A stretch of 64,000 nucleotides of DNA, taken from Caldibacillus thermoamylovorans (GTDB taxonomy: Bacteria; Bacillota; Bacilli; Bacillales; Caldibacillaceae). Below are positions 38,222 to 46,926 of the stretch, piece by piece. How positions within the stretch are numbered: the stretch's first letter is position 1; each line of letters opens with the position of its first letter. The position numbers were made by a program, and so were the translations under genes. The notes under the pieces were generated by a model. It was not told the DNA's origin and ran no database searches. It saw only the letters and a list, made by a program, of their open reading frames with translations. Where the stretch lies: assembly GCF_000751775.1 (NCBI RefSeq), contig NZ_CCRF01000068.1:1-64000 (forward strand), in the 5' to 3' direction.

Positions 38222-38292
38222 ATGGCATCTAAATGTTGCTGTTTTCTTCTTAAGTTCCAAGTGCAGGAAACATCCTTATCCCGGATTAGCGA

Positions 38293-39246
38293 CTAGCTTT
38301 GATTTTCCAAATAATCTTGAACAACTTTTTTCAGTTCTTCCATAACCCGGTCTACTTCATCCCAAGAGTAAATTGTTGCACCGGCTGCACGTGGATGGCC
38401 ACCACCAGAGAATTTTTTCGCTACTTCATTGATCGTGGGGCCATTAGAACGGAGACGAACCCGAATCTGATTCGTTTCTTCAACAAAGAACGCCCATGCC
38501 TTTATTCCTTGAATATTTCCTAACACGCTAACCGTTTGTGAAGCTTCTTGCGGTCGTAAGTTATATTTGGTCAACAGCCTTTGATCAATAATAACTTTGG
38601 CAACACCGTCAAACTCAAATTCAAAGTTTTGTAAAATATAGCCTTGAAATTTAGCGAGATTTTGTGTTGTTTCATACATTTTTTCAAATAAATCGGTTCG
38701 CGAAAATGGATATTTTATTAGTTCACTTACATATTGAAATGTTTTTTCTGTGGCACTCGGATACAAAAACCGTCCTGTATCACCCACGATACCGGCAAAT
38801 AGAAGTCTTGCCCCTTCCGTTGATAATTTCAATCCATCCCCTTTTCCATATAAAAAAAACTCGTAAATTAATTCACTGGTTGAACTGGCATTTGTATCGA
38901 CCCAAACAATATCACCATATTTATCCTCATTCGGATGATGATCGATTTTAATGAGAAATGCCCCCGTATGATAACGTCCATCAGATATTCGCTCCCGATT
39001 GGCCGTATCACAAACGATGACAAGCGCATTCCGGTAACTCTCATCAGGTATTTGATCCATGGTATTTAAATATTTCAATGTTTTCTCATCTTCACCAACG
39101 ACATACACACGCTTCTCAGGAAATGAAGTTTGAATGATTTCTGCCAAGCCGCCTTGAGATCCATAAGCATCAGGGTCGGGCCGGATATGTCTATGAATAA
39201 TAATCGTATCAAACTCTTTTATTTTTTGTAAAATTTGTTCTTTCAT
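38293..39246 (-). CDS. nrnA: bifunctional oligoribonuclease / pAp phosphatase NrnA
   Basis: DHH-DHHA1 phosphoesterase that degrades nanoRNA 2-5 nt long and pAp (B. subtilis YtqI). It is 317 residues. Metal-binding motifs are HRHIRPDPDAYGSQ, VICDTANRERIS and IDHHPNED; the DHHA1 domain has FSGGGHPRAAGATI. The ATG at 39246 is preceded by AAGGAG with 9 nt spacing; an in-frame start 39 nt upstream has no site. Single gene, convergent with ytrI. Confidence 0.96.
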   Translation of the reverse strand: MKEQILQKIKEFDTIIIHRHIRPDPDAYGSQGGLAEIIQTSFPEKRVYVVGEDEKTLKYLNTMDQIPDESYRNALVIVCDTANRERISDGRYHTGAFLIKIDHHPNEDKYGDIVWVDTNASSTSELIYEFFLYGKGDGLKLSTEGARLLFAGIVGDTGRFLYPSATEKTFQYVSELIKYPFSRTDLFEKMYETTQNLAKFQGYILQNFEFEFDGVAKVIIDQRLLTKYNLRPQEASQTVSVLGNIQGIKAWAFFVEETNQIRVRLRSNGPTINEVAKKFSGGGHPRAAGATIYSWDEVDRVMEELKKVVQDYLENQS

Positions 39247-39370
39247 ATTTAATAGCTCCTTCTCACTTTTTCCATCAAAATTCACTGTAAACGATATCGT
39301 CCTTTTTTATGGCATTTTTTTAAATTAGCAGGTAAAATAATATCAAAACAGAAAAGGGAGAGACGGATAT

Positions 39371-39712
39371 ATGCCTGTATTTGTTGTGATCATCGTTTTT
39401 TCAGTTATCTTTTATTTATATTACAAAGTAAAATCTTTTCAGGCAAAAACTCCGATAGAGAAAAAATGGTGGAATGCCAAATCTTCTATTGCACTCGGCT
39501 TGTTTGTCGCTGTCTTTGGATTCAATCGTTTATTCATCACCCAAACCACTGTATCCATTATCATCGGCATACTTTTTATCATCGTTGGAACCATCTCTAT
39601 CTGGACAAACTTTAAAGCATATAAATATTATTCACCCTATGTTGAACAAAAAAAGAGAATATGGAAAAAGGTATGTAAAAAACCAATTGATAGTACAATG
39701 TATAAAAATTAA
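39371..39712 (+). CDS. ytpI: YtpI-like membrane protein
   Basis: A 113-residue protein with three predicted membrane helices (about 2-18, 37-54, 58-77) and a basic C-terminal tail. FGFNRLFITQTTVS is the most family-like segment. It lies between nrnA and ytoI, as ytpI does in B. subtilis (about 100 residues). AAAGGGAGAG precedes the ATG. The stop codon overlaps that of the convergent ytoI (TTAA), with no terminator between. Function unknown. Confidence 0.85.
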   Translation: MPVFVVIIVFSVIFYLYYKVKSFQAKTPIEKKWWNAKSSIALGLFVAVFGFNRLFITQTTVSIIIGILFIIVGTISIWTNFKAYKYYSPYVEQKKRIWKKVCKKPIDSTMYKN

Positions 39713-41025
39713 CGATCTAAAAATTGAACCATAATCAAAGCTTTTGCAGCAATCATTCCCTTTGAAACTACTTCCACATCTACCTTACCGAACTTTCTCC
39801 CAATTTCAAGAATATTCGGCCGGATCGTTATATCATAGTCGATTTGAACCGGCTTTAAATAATATACAGACATGCTTTCAACGACAATCTCACCTTTTTT
39901 CTGTGCGCGAAATAATCGATGAACCGATTCGATAATGGTAGAAGTAAGGACACCATAAGAAATTGTACCATGTTGATTTGTCATTTGAGGTGTCACATCA
40001 AATTCATAACTAACATCGACACCATCTGTCGTTTCTTTTTTATGTAGGTGGTTAAAAATTAAGTTTTCTATTGTTTCACCCACATGTGGCTGCCTTTGAA
40101 TAGTTTGGAGTGATTTCAACACATCTTGACGACTGATAATTCCTAAAAGCCGATTTTGGTCATCAACCACCGGCAAAAGTTCGATGCCTTCCCAAATCAT
40201 AATATGGGAAGCAGATGCTACACTTGTTTTTAATGTGACGGTAATTGGTTGTTTTGTCATTACTTTTTCAAGCGGTCGCGCGCGATCTTCACTGATTACG
40301 TCTTTTGAGGTGACCATGCCCTCTACTTTCAGATCGTCGGTAACTACCGGAAACCGGGTATGTCTGTATTTCTCGTTCAATTCATACCACTTTTGAATCG
40401 GTTCATTGACTTTTAAATAATACGTTTGTTCGATAGGAATCAAAATATCCTCAACAAGCAATATTTCCTTTTTGATGAGTTGATCGAAAATAGCACGGTT
40501 GATTAATGTCGCCACTGTAAACGTATCATAGCTAGTAGAAATAATCGGCAGTTCCAGTTCATCAGCCAATTTTTTAACATCGTCACCGGTATCAAATCCC
40601 CCGGTTATTAGGACGGCTGCCCCTCTTTGCAATGCAGACTTTTGCGCTTTCATCCGATTCCCGACAATGAGCAGGTTTCCAGCTTCTGTATAGCGCATCA
40701 TTGCTTCAACTTCCATTGCACCAATGACAAATTTATTCAAGGTTTTGTGTAAGCCGCTTTTACCACCTAAAACTTGTCCATCAACAATATTGACAATTTC
40801 CGCAAACGTAAGTCGTTCAATATTTTCCTTTCGTTTTTGCTCTATGCGGATCGTACCTACCCGCTCAATGGTACTGACAAACCCTTTATTTTCCGCATCT
40901 TTTATCGCTCGGTATGCTGTTCCTTCACTCACCCCTAATTCTTTTGCGATCTGTCTGACAGAGATTTTATCACCAATTGGTAAATTCTGTATGTATTGTA
41001 ATATTTGTTCATGTTTCGTTGTCAT
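39709..41025 (-). CDS. ytoI: CBS-domain regulator YtoI
   Basis: 438 residues in four parts: an N-terminal helix-turn-helix (about 1-60, VRQIAKELGVSEGTAYRAIK), a DRTGG domain (about 70-185, VIGAMEVEAMMRYTEAGNLL), a CBS pair (about 190-315, MTKQPITVTLKTSVASASHI) and a hot-dog thioesterase-like domain (about 320-438). CBS and DRTGG domains suggest nucleotide sensing. Matches B. subtilis YtoI (439) in length and position; its target genes are not known to me. AAGGTGAAAC precedes the ATG at 41025. Confidence 0.93.
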   Translation of the reverse strand: MTTKHEQILQYIQNLPIGDKISVRQIAKELGVSEGTAYRAIKDAENKGFVSTIERVGTIRIEQKRKENIERLTFAEIVNIVDGQVLGGKSGLHKTLNKFVIGAMEVEAMMRYTEAGNLLIVGNRMKAQKSALQRGAAVLITGGFDTGDDVKKLADELELPIISTSYDTFTVATLINRAIFDQLIKKEILLVEDILIPIEQTYYLKVNEPIQKWYELNEKYRHTRFPVVTDDLKVEGMVTSKDVISEDRARPLEKVMTKQPITVTLKTSVASASHIMIWEGIELLPVVDDQNRLLGIISRQDVLKSLQTIQRQPHVGETIENLIFNHLHKKETTDGVDVSYEFDVTPQMTNQHGTISYGVLTSTIIESVHRLFRAQKKGEIVVESMSVYYLKPVQIDYDITIRPNILEIGRKFGKVDVEVVSKGMIAAKALIMVQFLDR

Positions 41026-41182
41026 TGTTTCACCTTCAGTCAACATATTTTCATGGATCGTCTCATATGTGCATTATACCAGTTTTTTCAATATCTTTTA
41101 AATGATTTCCACGAAAATTAGAAGTTGCCTGTTTCATGATCAACGTAAAATAGTTGGCTGGTTATTTTGGTAGAGAAAAATA

Positions 41183-41428
41183 TTAACCACGTTGATAATA
41201 CTTGACTTTTCCCCTAGATTTCTGATTGATTTTATGAGGAACTTGCTTGCTTTTTTTCGGTGAAAATAAAACGGCTGCCAGATTACCGGCGAATGCCATA
41301 ATGAGAAGACTTAGCCATGTCCAAGAAAAATAAACAGATAAAGAATTTCCGTGCAATTGTAACTCAGGGAGTGCATAGTACAGAAGGAAACAACAAATCA
41401 ATAAAGATAAAATACAACGATTTTTCAT
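41183..41428 (-). CDS. small hypothetical membrane protein
   Basis: An 81-residue protein with two hydrophobic segments (about 5-20 and 34-54) and a strongly basic tail (SPKKSKQVPHKINQKSRGK). AGGAGAAAAG lies before the ATG, which supports a real gene. I recognise no family. It stands between ytoI and the repeat-rich stretch at 41.5 kb. Confidence 0.55.
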   Translation of the reverse strand: MKNRCILSLLICCFLLYYALPELQLHGNSLSVYFSWTWLSLLIMAFAGNLAAVLFSPKKSKQVPHKINQKSRGKVKYYQRG

Positions 41429-41505
41429 TCTTTTCTCCTGCCTTCTATAAGTCTTTTGTTTTCAATATATGCAAATCTCATAAATAAATGAACCGGAAAT
41501 AGTTT

Positions 41506-41653
41506 ATAAAGTGAAACTTCCATCCGTGGGGGCTTTATCCCCACGGATGGTTAGTTGAACTAATCGGGCACTTACGGACACTTATCTTCCTCCTTTTACA
41601 TCTTTGATTTCCCTTAAGCTACAGGAGGAAGATTTAGTGACCGTTTGTGCGGG
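41506..41653. repeat. tandem repeat, unit 1
   Basis: 148 bp beginning ATAAAGTGAAACTTCCATCC. It holds a perfect 12-bp stem CCATCCGTGGGG/CCCCACGGATGG and later ACTTATCTTCCTCC and CATCTTTGATTTCCCTTAAG. The next unit starts immediately after. Confidence 0.85.
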
Positions 41654-41788
41654 ATAAAGTGAAACTTCCATCCGTGGGGGCTTCATCTCCACTGATGGTT
41701 AGTTGAACCAATCGGACACTACGGACACTTATCTTCCTCCTTTACATCTTTGATTTCCCTTAAGCCACAGCAGGAAGATTTGTGCAGG
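41654..41788. repeat. tandem repeat, unit 2
   Basis: About 135 bp, roughly 90% identical to unit 1, with a few single-base changes and a short deletion near its end. The stem is degraded here (CTCCACTGATGG). A third, very diverged start (ATATTGAAATTTTTCCA) follows at 41789. No coding frame is seen. Confidence 0.8.
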
Positions 41789-41959
41789 ATATATTGAAAT
41801 TTTTCCAATTAATGGTCGCTGATTGTTTTTGTAAAAATGTGTGAGTAATCCTTTTTCTGTAACTAGCCCACTATCTTCTGTTACTATCCTGTTAAAAAAG
41901 ACGAGTAGACAGATAGACATTACTACCCGCTTACTCGTCCAGAATTCCCTTTATAATTA

Positions 41960-42430
41960 TCAATTCATCTCATCCTTTAATTCCAAAACCTCAGATTCCG
42001 TTAACTCTGTCATCTTAACGATAAAGTTAATATCTGCACCTTCCATTAACATCTTTTTTGCAATTTCCCGTTTGCCTTCTTTTATGCCTTTTTCTATGCC
42101 TTCTCTTATGCCTTCTTTTCTTCCTTTTTCTATGCCTTTTTTTATGCCCTCTTCTATGCCTTCCCCACGAATGGTATTTATATCCTTTAATGCTTTTTCA
42201 CGGGCTTCCGCCAACATCCGGGCTTCCCTGTCCATACTTACTGTGCGCAACATATCTACCGCATTTTCTATTATTGGGTCTTGATTTGCCATCTCTTCCC
42301 ACCTCGCATCATCTTCATTTGTTAAAAAGCGTATCCATTTTGCCATCCGGTCATTCGGATGAATCAGATTTTCTTTGTCCTGCCTGACAAACTTCGGCAT
42401 TTCAATAATACGTAACTTAACTCGTTCCTT
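41960..42430 (-). pseudogene. C-terminal remnant of an Rpn/PD-(D/E)XK nuclease-transposase
   Basis: An open frame from ATG at 42400 gives 146 residues. The parts PNDRMAKWIRFLTNEDD, RWEEMANQDPIIENAVDMLR and SMDREARMLAEAREKALKD, then repeated GIEKG/GIKEG turns, match the C-terminal half of Rpn-family recombination-promoting nucleases (PF12784). Homology continues in frame upstream of the ATG (VKLRIIEMPKF) up to a TGA at 42431, so the N-terminal nuclease domain with its catalytic residues is gone. No good ribosome binding site is seen. I treat it as a decayed mobile gene. Confidence 0.8.
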
Positions 42431-42623
42431 TCATTTTTATTATACAAAATTTTGGCTTCAATGAATATATCGGAATTTTCGGTCACTTTGAAAAAAATTA
42501 GGATGCTTAGTACAGTAAAAAACGATGAAGGAAGGAAAATCTTTGGGGAATTTTAAGTTTATCTTATTCGACAAAAAGACAAAAAATCCTTCAAATTTTT
42601 CAAAAAAACTATATAAAAATTTA

Positions 42624-42663
42624 AGGAAAAATCCCTACTCATTAAATCAATTAAGTAGGGATT
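42624..42663 (-). terminator. ytkL-side terminator
   Basis: A perfect 10-bp stem AATCCCTACT/AGTAGGGATT is followed by TTTTTCC on minus. The 150 nt between it and ytkL hold no gene. Confidence 0.75.
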
Positions 42664-42813
42664 AAGCGTTTATAAAGACATGTTTGTATAAAATTGTTAC
42701 TTTTTGATTAAAAGTAGTCTTTATAAAAGGTGGATGGTTCGTTAACGGGCTTTTGTCTGCTTCCGGCCTTAAGAATGTAACCGTAGCAGCAAACGAAAAA
42801 CAACTTTTATAAA

Positions 42814-43494
42814 TTAAAGTTCAATTGTTTCTCCCGGTTGTAGCACTTTTCCATTGCCGTCTTCAAGCAAATTAATAAATCGACCGGGATCTTGTTTTAT
42901 CACCGGAAAGGTATTGTAATGAATCGGGACAACGGTTTTTGCATGAAGCAATTTGGCTGCATAGGCCGCATCTTCCGGACCCATTGTAAAGTTATCTCCA
43001 ATCGGTAAAAAGGCCAAATCGATCGGATGTCTTTCTCCAATTAATTTCATATCGGAAAATAGAGATGTGTCCCCTGCATGATATATCGTTTTTCCTTCAA
43101 TGGTTATAAGAAGACCGGCCGGCATACCTGTATAAATAATCGTTTGTTCCTCCGTTTCTACACCGGTACTATGGAAGGCTTGAGTAAATTTCACTTTTCC
43201 AAATTCAAATTCATAAGAACCTCCGATATTCATTCCATGGGTTTTTACACCTTGCCAGCTTAAATAATTTGCCAATTCTACCATTGCTATAACAAGAGCA
43301 TCTTTCTTTTTTGCCAGTTGAACAGTGTCACCTACATGATCCCCGTGTCCATGGGTTAATAAAATAAAATCCGGACTTTCATTTTCAACTTTTAGATCCG
43401 TATTCCCATTTCCGGTGATGAAGGGATCGATAAGAATTTCCTTTCCATCTGTTACTATTTTTACAACTGAATGACCGTGATAGGATACTTTCAT
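42814..43494 (-). CDS. ytkL: metal-dependent hydrolase (UPF0173, YtkL)
   Basis: A 226-residue metallo-beta-lactamase-fold protein. The signature [12 protein letters not shown] binds two metals; [11 protein letters not shown] and [10 protein letters not shown] are the later ligands. It starts [13 protein letters not shown], typical of the UPF0173 family. The substrate is not known. AAAGGAGT lies upstream of the ATG. It is divergent from pepQ, and the ytkL-pepQ-usp group is common in Bacillaceae near ald/ackA. Confidence 0.93.
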   Translation of the reverse strand: MKVSYHGHSVVKIVTDGKEILIDPFITGNGNTDLKVENESPDFILLTHGHGDHVGDTVQLAKKKDALVIAMVELANYLSWQGVKTHGMNIGGSYEFEFGKVKFTQAFHSTGVETEEQTIIYTGMPAGLLITIEGKTIYHAGDTSLFSDMKLIGERHPIDLAFLPIGDNFTMGPEDAAYAAKLLHAKTVVPIHYNTFPVIKQDPGRFINLLEDGNGKVLQPGETIEL

Positions 43495-43727
43495 TTATAA
43501 ATACTCCTTTCCAATTATTGAGGGTTATTAAATTACTTCTATATCAGACGGTTGAAATCCTGCTATTTTTCCTTATATTTACTTTTTACTGCATAAGTGC
43601 TAACTTAAACTTGTAGTGATTTTGCTAATGATACCAATACATATTCAAATGATTCGGATAATAATAAACTGAACAAAATATTGGTAGTCACACAAACAAT
43701 TTTTATTTTAATACGAGGTGAAAAGAA

Positions 43728-44825
43728 ATGAAAAAAAGAATTGAACGATTTGCCAAGTGGCTCGAACAAGAAACGATCGATGCGGCCATTTTGACTTCCA
43801 CGGAAAACGTCTTTTATTTTAGTGAATTTTATAGTGACCCTCATGAACGTCTGTTAGCCATCGTCCTTTTTCCCCATGCTGAACCATTCCTTGTTTGTCC
43901 GCAAATGGAGGAAGAAACCGCAAAAGTAGCCGGTTTTGAACAAATGATTATCGGTTACAAAGATACAGATGATCCTTGGGAAAAAGTTTTTGCTGAAATG
44001 AAGAAACGAGCTTCAGGTTCAGTTGCTAAGATTGCCATTGAAAAAAGCCATATGAATGTAGAAAGATATGAAATTTTACGAAAAGCTTTTCCATCTGTAC
44101 GGTTTATCCAAGCGGAGGAAAAGTTAAACGAGCTTCGAGCCGTTAAAGATCCGGTAGAGCTTGAAAAATTGAGGAAAGCATGTGAGCTTGCCGATTTCGC
44201 AATTGACGTCGGTATACACGCAATTAAAGATGGTGCTAGTGAATTAGCCATTGTAGCGGAGATCGAATATGAATTAAAGAAAAAAGGTGTCGAACAAATG
44301 TCTTTCGCAACCACCGTCCTTTCCGGTCCAAAGGCGGCCTCTCCGCACGGTAGTCCCGATTTGACAAAAGTACAAAAAGGGCAACTTGTTCTATTCGACC
44401 TTGGTGTCATTTATGAAGGTTATTGCTCAGATATTACTAGGACAGTCGCTTTTGGTGAGATTGATGATGAAGCGGTTCGCATATATGAAACGGTCCGAAA
44501 AGCTCAGGAAGCTGCTGTTTTAGCCACAAAGCCGGGGAAGACGTGTGCAAATCTTGACTTAACTGCTAGAAAAATTATTCAAGATGCCGGTTATGGTGAA
44601 TACTTTACCCATCGTTTAGGGCACGGTCTCGGTATTAGCATCCACGAATTTCCGTCAGTTACCGAAACAAATCCGCTTGTCCTTGCTGAAGGGATGGTTT
44701 TTACAATTGAACCCGGAATTTATATTCCAAATCGGGTTGGTGTTCGGATTGAAGATAGTGTTGCCGTTACTGCAACAGGTGTGGAAGTCTTGACAAAATA
44801 TCCGAAAGAGCTGCAGTTCGTGTAA
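43728..44825 (+). CDS. pepQ: M24 family Xaa-Pro dipeptidase
   Basis: A cytoplasmic metallopeptidase, 365 residues. The N-terminal creatinase-like domain (about 1-125) precedes the pita-bread catalytic domain with metal ligands in LFDLGVIYEGYCSDITR (two Asp), HRLGHGLGISIHE (His), FTIEPGIYIP (Glu) and GVRIEDSVAV (Glu). GAGGTG lies before the ATG. A good terminator (44850-44875) follows. Whether it prefers dipeptides or longer Xaa-Pro peptides cannot be read from the sequence. Confidence 0.93.
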   Translation: MKKRIERFAKWLEQETIDAAILTSTENVFYFSEFYSDPHERLLAIVLFPHAEPFLVCPQMEEETAKVAGFEQMIIGYKDTDDPWEKVFAEMKKRASGSVAKIAIEKSHMNVERYEILRKAFPSVRFIQAEEKLNELRAVKDPVELEKLRKACELADFAIDVGIHAIKDGASELAIVAEIEYELKKKGVEQMSFATTVLSGPKAASPHGSPDLTKVQKGQLVLFDLGVIYEGYCSDITRTVAFGEIDDEAVRIYETVRKAQEAAVLATKPGKTCANLDLTARKIIQDAGYGEYFTHRLGHGLGISIHEFPSVTETNPLVLAEGMVFTIEPGIYIPNRVGVRIEDSVAVTATGVEVLTKYPKELQFV

Positions 44826-44849
44826 ACAGAGCAAATAGAAATTTTTTAA

Positions 44850-44875
44850 AATGGGGAAGTGTAGGCTTCCCCATT
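44850..44875 (+). terminator. pepQ terminator
   Basis: A 10-bp stem AATGGGGAAG/CTTCCCCATT followed by TCTCTTTATT on plus, 25 nt after pepQ. Confidence 0.75.
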
Positions 44876-45013
44876 TCTCTTTATTGGCATATATTATCGT
44901 ATATTACCTTATCCCAAAACCAAGGAATCGTTTTCTTTTTTCATATAATTGTAAAATTTTTGCTTTCAAATTCTCTCATTAATAGTATAATAATAGGTAA
45001 AGGAGGGGGTTTT

Positions 45014-45457
45014 ATGTCAAATTATAAAAAAATTATTGTTGCAATTGATGGTTCAAAAGAGGCAGAGTATGCGTTTAAAGAAGCGATAAAAATTGCCAAA
45101 AAAAACGATAGTACCTTGCTTCTCGTCCATGTCATCGATTTACGCACCTTTGCGACAATTAATGCATACGATCAATCGATTGTAGAGCGAGCTGATTCAT
45201 ATGCGCAAGAATTATTGGAAACCTATAAAGAAGAGGCGATCAATGCCGGAATTGAAAATGTTAGTATTATTATCGAATACGGTTCGCCTAAAGTGAAAAT
45301 TTCTAAAGATATTGCGCAAAAATATGAAGCGGATTTAATTTTGTGTGGTGCGACAGGACTAAATGCAGTCGAACGTTTTCTAATCGGAAGCGTTTCTGAA
45401 TATATCGTCCGTCATGCAAAATGTGATGTCCTCGTTGTGAGAACAAATAAACAATAG
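45014..45457 (+). CDS. universal stress protein (UspA family)
   Basis: 147 residues with an alpha/beta nucleotide-binding fold. KKIIVAIDGSKEAEYAFKEA opens it, and the ATP-binding signature GATGLNAVERFLIGSVSEYI lies near the C-terminus, followed by CDVLVVRT. ATG at 45014 is preceded by AAAGGAGGGGG; an open stretch upstream to 44960 is not supported. UspA-like proteins are linked to stress resistance; the specific role here is unknown. Single gene on plus. Confidence 0.93.
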   Translation: MSNYKKIIVAIDGSKEAEYAFKEAIKIAKKNDSTLLLVHVIDLRTFATINAYDQSIVERADSYAQELLETYKEEAINAGIENVSIIIEYGSPKVKISKDIAQKYEADLILCGATGLNAVERFLIGSVSEYIVRHAKCDVLVVRTNKQ

Positions 45458-45619
45458 TTAAAGATCGAATAGCCGCTTAAAAAGATTTTATTATTATTAA
45501 GGGTTTCCAAATTTAAAGATTGGAAAGCTATTAAGCAAATGGGACTTATTATTGGCTGAAAAACATTCGCTTTTTTCGATTTATGCGTCTTGTGCATTTA
45601 TGGGCTGAAAAAATACTAG

Positions 45620-45667
45620 CAAAAAAGGGTTCTGACCAACTGTTTGGGTAAGTGGTCGGAACCCTTT
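45620..45667 (-). terminator. terminator after the EcsC-like gene
   Basis: A 15-bp near-perfect stem AAAGGGTTC-GACCA / TGGTC-GAACCCTTT is followed by six T on minus. It is 230 nt beyond the stop of the gene at 45896. The stretch 45458-45619 holds nothing I recognise. Confidence 0.7.
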
Positions 45668-45834
45668 AATGATCTGATTTCCCGAGATTTCCGAAACCAT
45701 CCAATATCTAGTAGTTCAGATTGGTCAAAATCTATCTGGTAACACTCAAAAAGGGTTTATGAAAAATATTTCACTGGATAAGGTCTTGGCTAATCCGATA
45801 CAACTTATATGGGATAGTCGTATCCGATGTCCGT

Positions 45835-45863
45835 TTCTTGTCCCCCACCAGCAAGCAATGGTA
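45835..45863. repeat. 29-bp near copy of part of nifZ
   Basis: 28 of 29 bases match 59925-59953 inside nifZ, which codes PLLAGGGQE on minus. Here the minus frame reads the same peptide, then diverges and stops after about 10 codons. Flanks do not match. It is probably a relic of a NifS-like gene or of a short duplication. Confidence 0.6.
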
Positions 45864-45895
45864 AATGAAAGATTTCGAAAAAAATAATTGGTTTG

Positions 45896-46735
45896 TTAAT
45901 GATTATCTAGTTTCTCTTGCAATAATCGATATTGATAAAACCTTTTTGCAAATGACACCACTTTTTTTGTAATCGCATAGTTGACACCGGCACTGAATAC
46001 AATACTGAACAGCGAATTACTCGTTTCTTTCTTTTTATTAAACAGGTAGATAAACCATCCCTTCAATATTTGCGACAATGGTCGTGTCAGCCAGGAAGCG
46101 TCTGTAATTTTTTCATTTCCTTCATATAAAAACGGAATACTTGCATCAGTCACCTCTTCCATTAATTCCTGCCAGAACATTTTTTGAAATCTCTTTGGTA
46201 ATGTTGCACAATAAAAAACTTTTAAAGCAATCATCATTTCAAACGGATATCTCATATCGTAACCATAAGTCGAGCCAATTAACTGTACGGCACGTAAATT
46301 AATGGTTAACATTAACGGCAAATCTGCCCCTAATAATAAGGTATGGCCGGATCCGGACATCCCTCCTTGAAAAAGCGAAAGCAGTTGATGATTGGAAATT
46401 TGTTGATTGGCAAAATGATTCAACTGTTCAATTGGTAATAATTTTAAATCGGCGACGGTTTGAATTTGATTGTTATGTATTTGGGCTTGTGTCAATATAA
46501 GTTCTATTTTTTCATTTACATTTTGCGACTGTTGGATCGCATTTTGCACATAAAACAACCATTGATCTAAATTATTGAAAAATCTTTCTCGGAGCTCATC
46601 AGGTATCAATTCTATCGACTCTTCCAACCAATAATCATACATCCGCTCAAAATCATTGGTTTCTTCCACAAAAAACGTTTCTTCCCAATTCTGCAATTCA
46701 CGATACAATTTCAACTCATAATCAGATAACCCCAT
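45896..46735 (-). CDS. EcsC family protein
   Basis: 279 residues. Central segments MSGSGHTLLLGADLPLMLTI, INLRAVQLIGSTYGYDMRYP and the end TKKVVSFAKRFYQYRLLQEK resemble the EcsC family, named from the third gene of the B. subtilis ecsABC operon; its own biochemical role is not established. One weakly hydrophobic region near 240-258 may touch the membrane. GGAGGTGG lies 7-8 nt before the ATG. It stands alone, with no ABC transporter genes beside it. Confidence 0.8.
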   Translation of the reverse strand: MGLSDYELKLYRELQNWEETFFVEETNDFERMYDYWLEESIELIPDELRERFFNNLDQWLFYVQNAIQQSQNVNEKIELILTQAQIHNNQIQTVADLKLLPIEQLNHFANQQISNHQLLSLFQGGMSGSGHTLLLGADLPLMLTINLRAVQLIGSTYGYDMRYPFEMMIALKVFYCATLPKRFQKMFWQELMEEVTDASIPFLYEGNEKITDASWLTRPLSQILKGWFIYLFNKKKETSNSLFSIVFSAGVNYAITKKVVSFAKRFYQYRLLQEKLDNH

Positions 46736-46807
46736 GCGATTGCCACCTCCAAATGAAAGGTTTTTGCCTATTATATCATAAGCCCAATGGCAAATACTAT
46801 TAATGGA

Positions 46808-46832
46808 AAAAGGCTATCCTGATGGATAACCG
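46808..46832 (-). terminator. licH terminator
   Basis: On minus, GGTTATCC-ATCA-GGATAGCC is followed by TTTTT, about 95 nt after the licH stop. Confidence 0.75.
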
Positions 46833-46926
46833 ATAAATTTTTTAGATATAATGATTAACATCCCGAAAGGCTATTCAAATTCCAATATTTTGTGTCATAC
46901 CAAATCTGGTTTAATATATTTTTGTG

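Noticed and set aside
39282-39295. TGTAAACGATATCG near nrnA and ytpI resembling a CcpA site
   Set aside because: It differs from the cre consensus at the final base, and neither gene is a likely catabolite target; one near match in 64 kb is expected by chance.
42058-42387. Leu/Cys-rich 109-codon plus frame at 42 kb
   Set aside because: Antisense of the repetitive GIEKG-type tail of the Rpn remnant; the apparent peptide repeats are the complement of that repeat.
42721-42800. Hairpin TTTGTCTGCT/AGCAGCAAA downstream of ytkL
   Set aside because: No T-run on either strand and imperfect pairing; function cannot be supported.
45758-45886. 42-codon plus frame crossing the 29-bp nifZ-like stretch
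   Set aside because: No ribosome binding site and no family; the shared peptide with a shadow frame in nifZ only reflects the DNA match.
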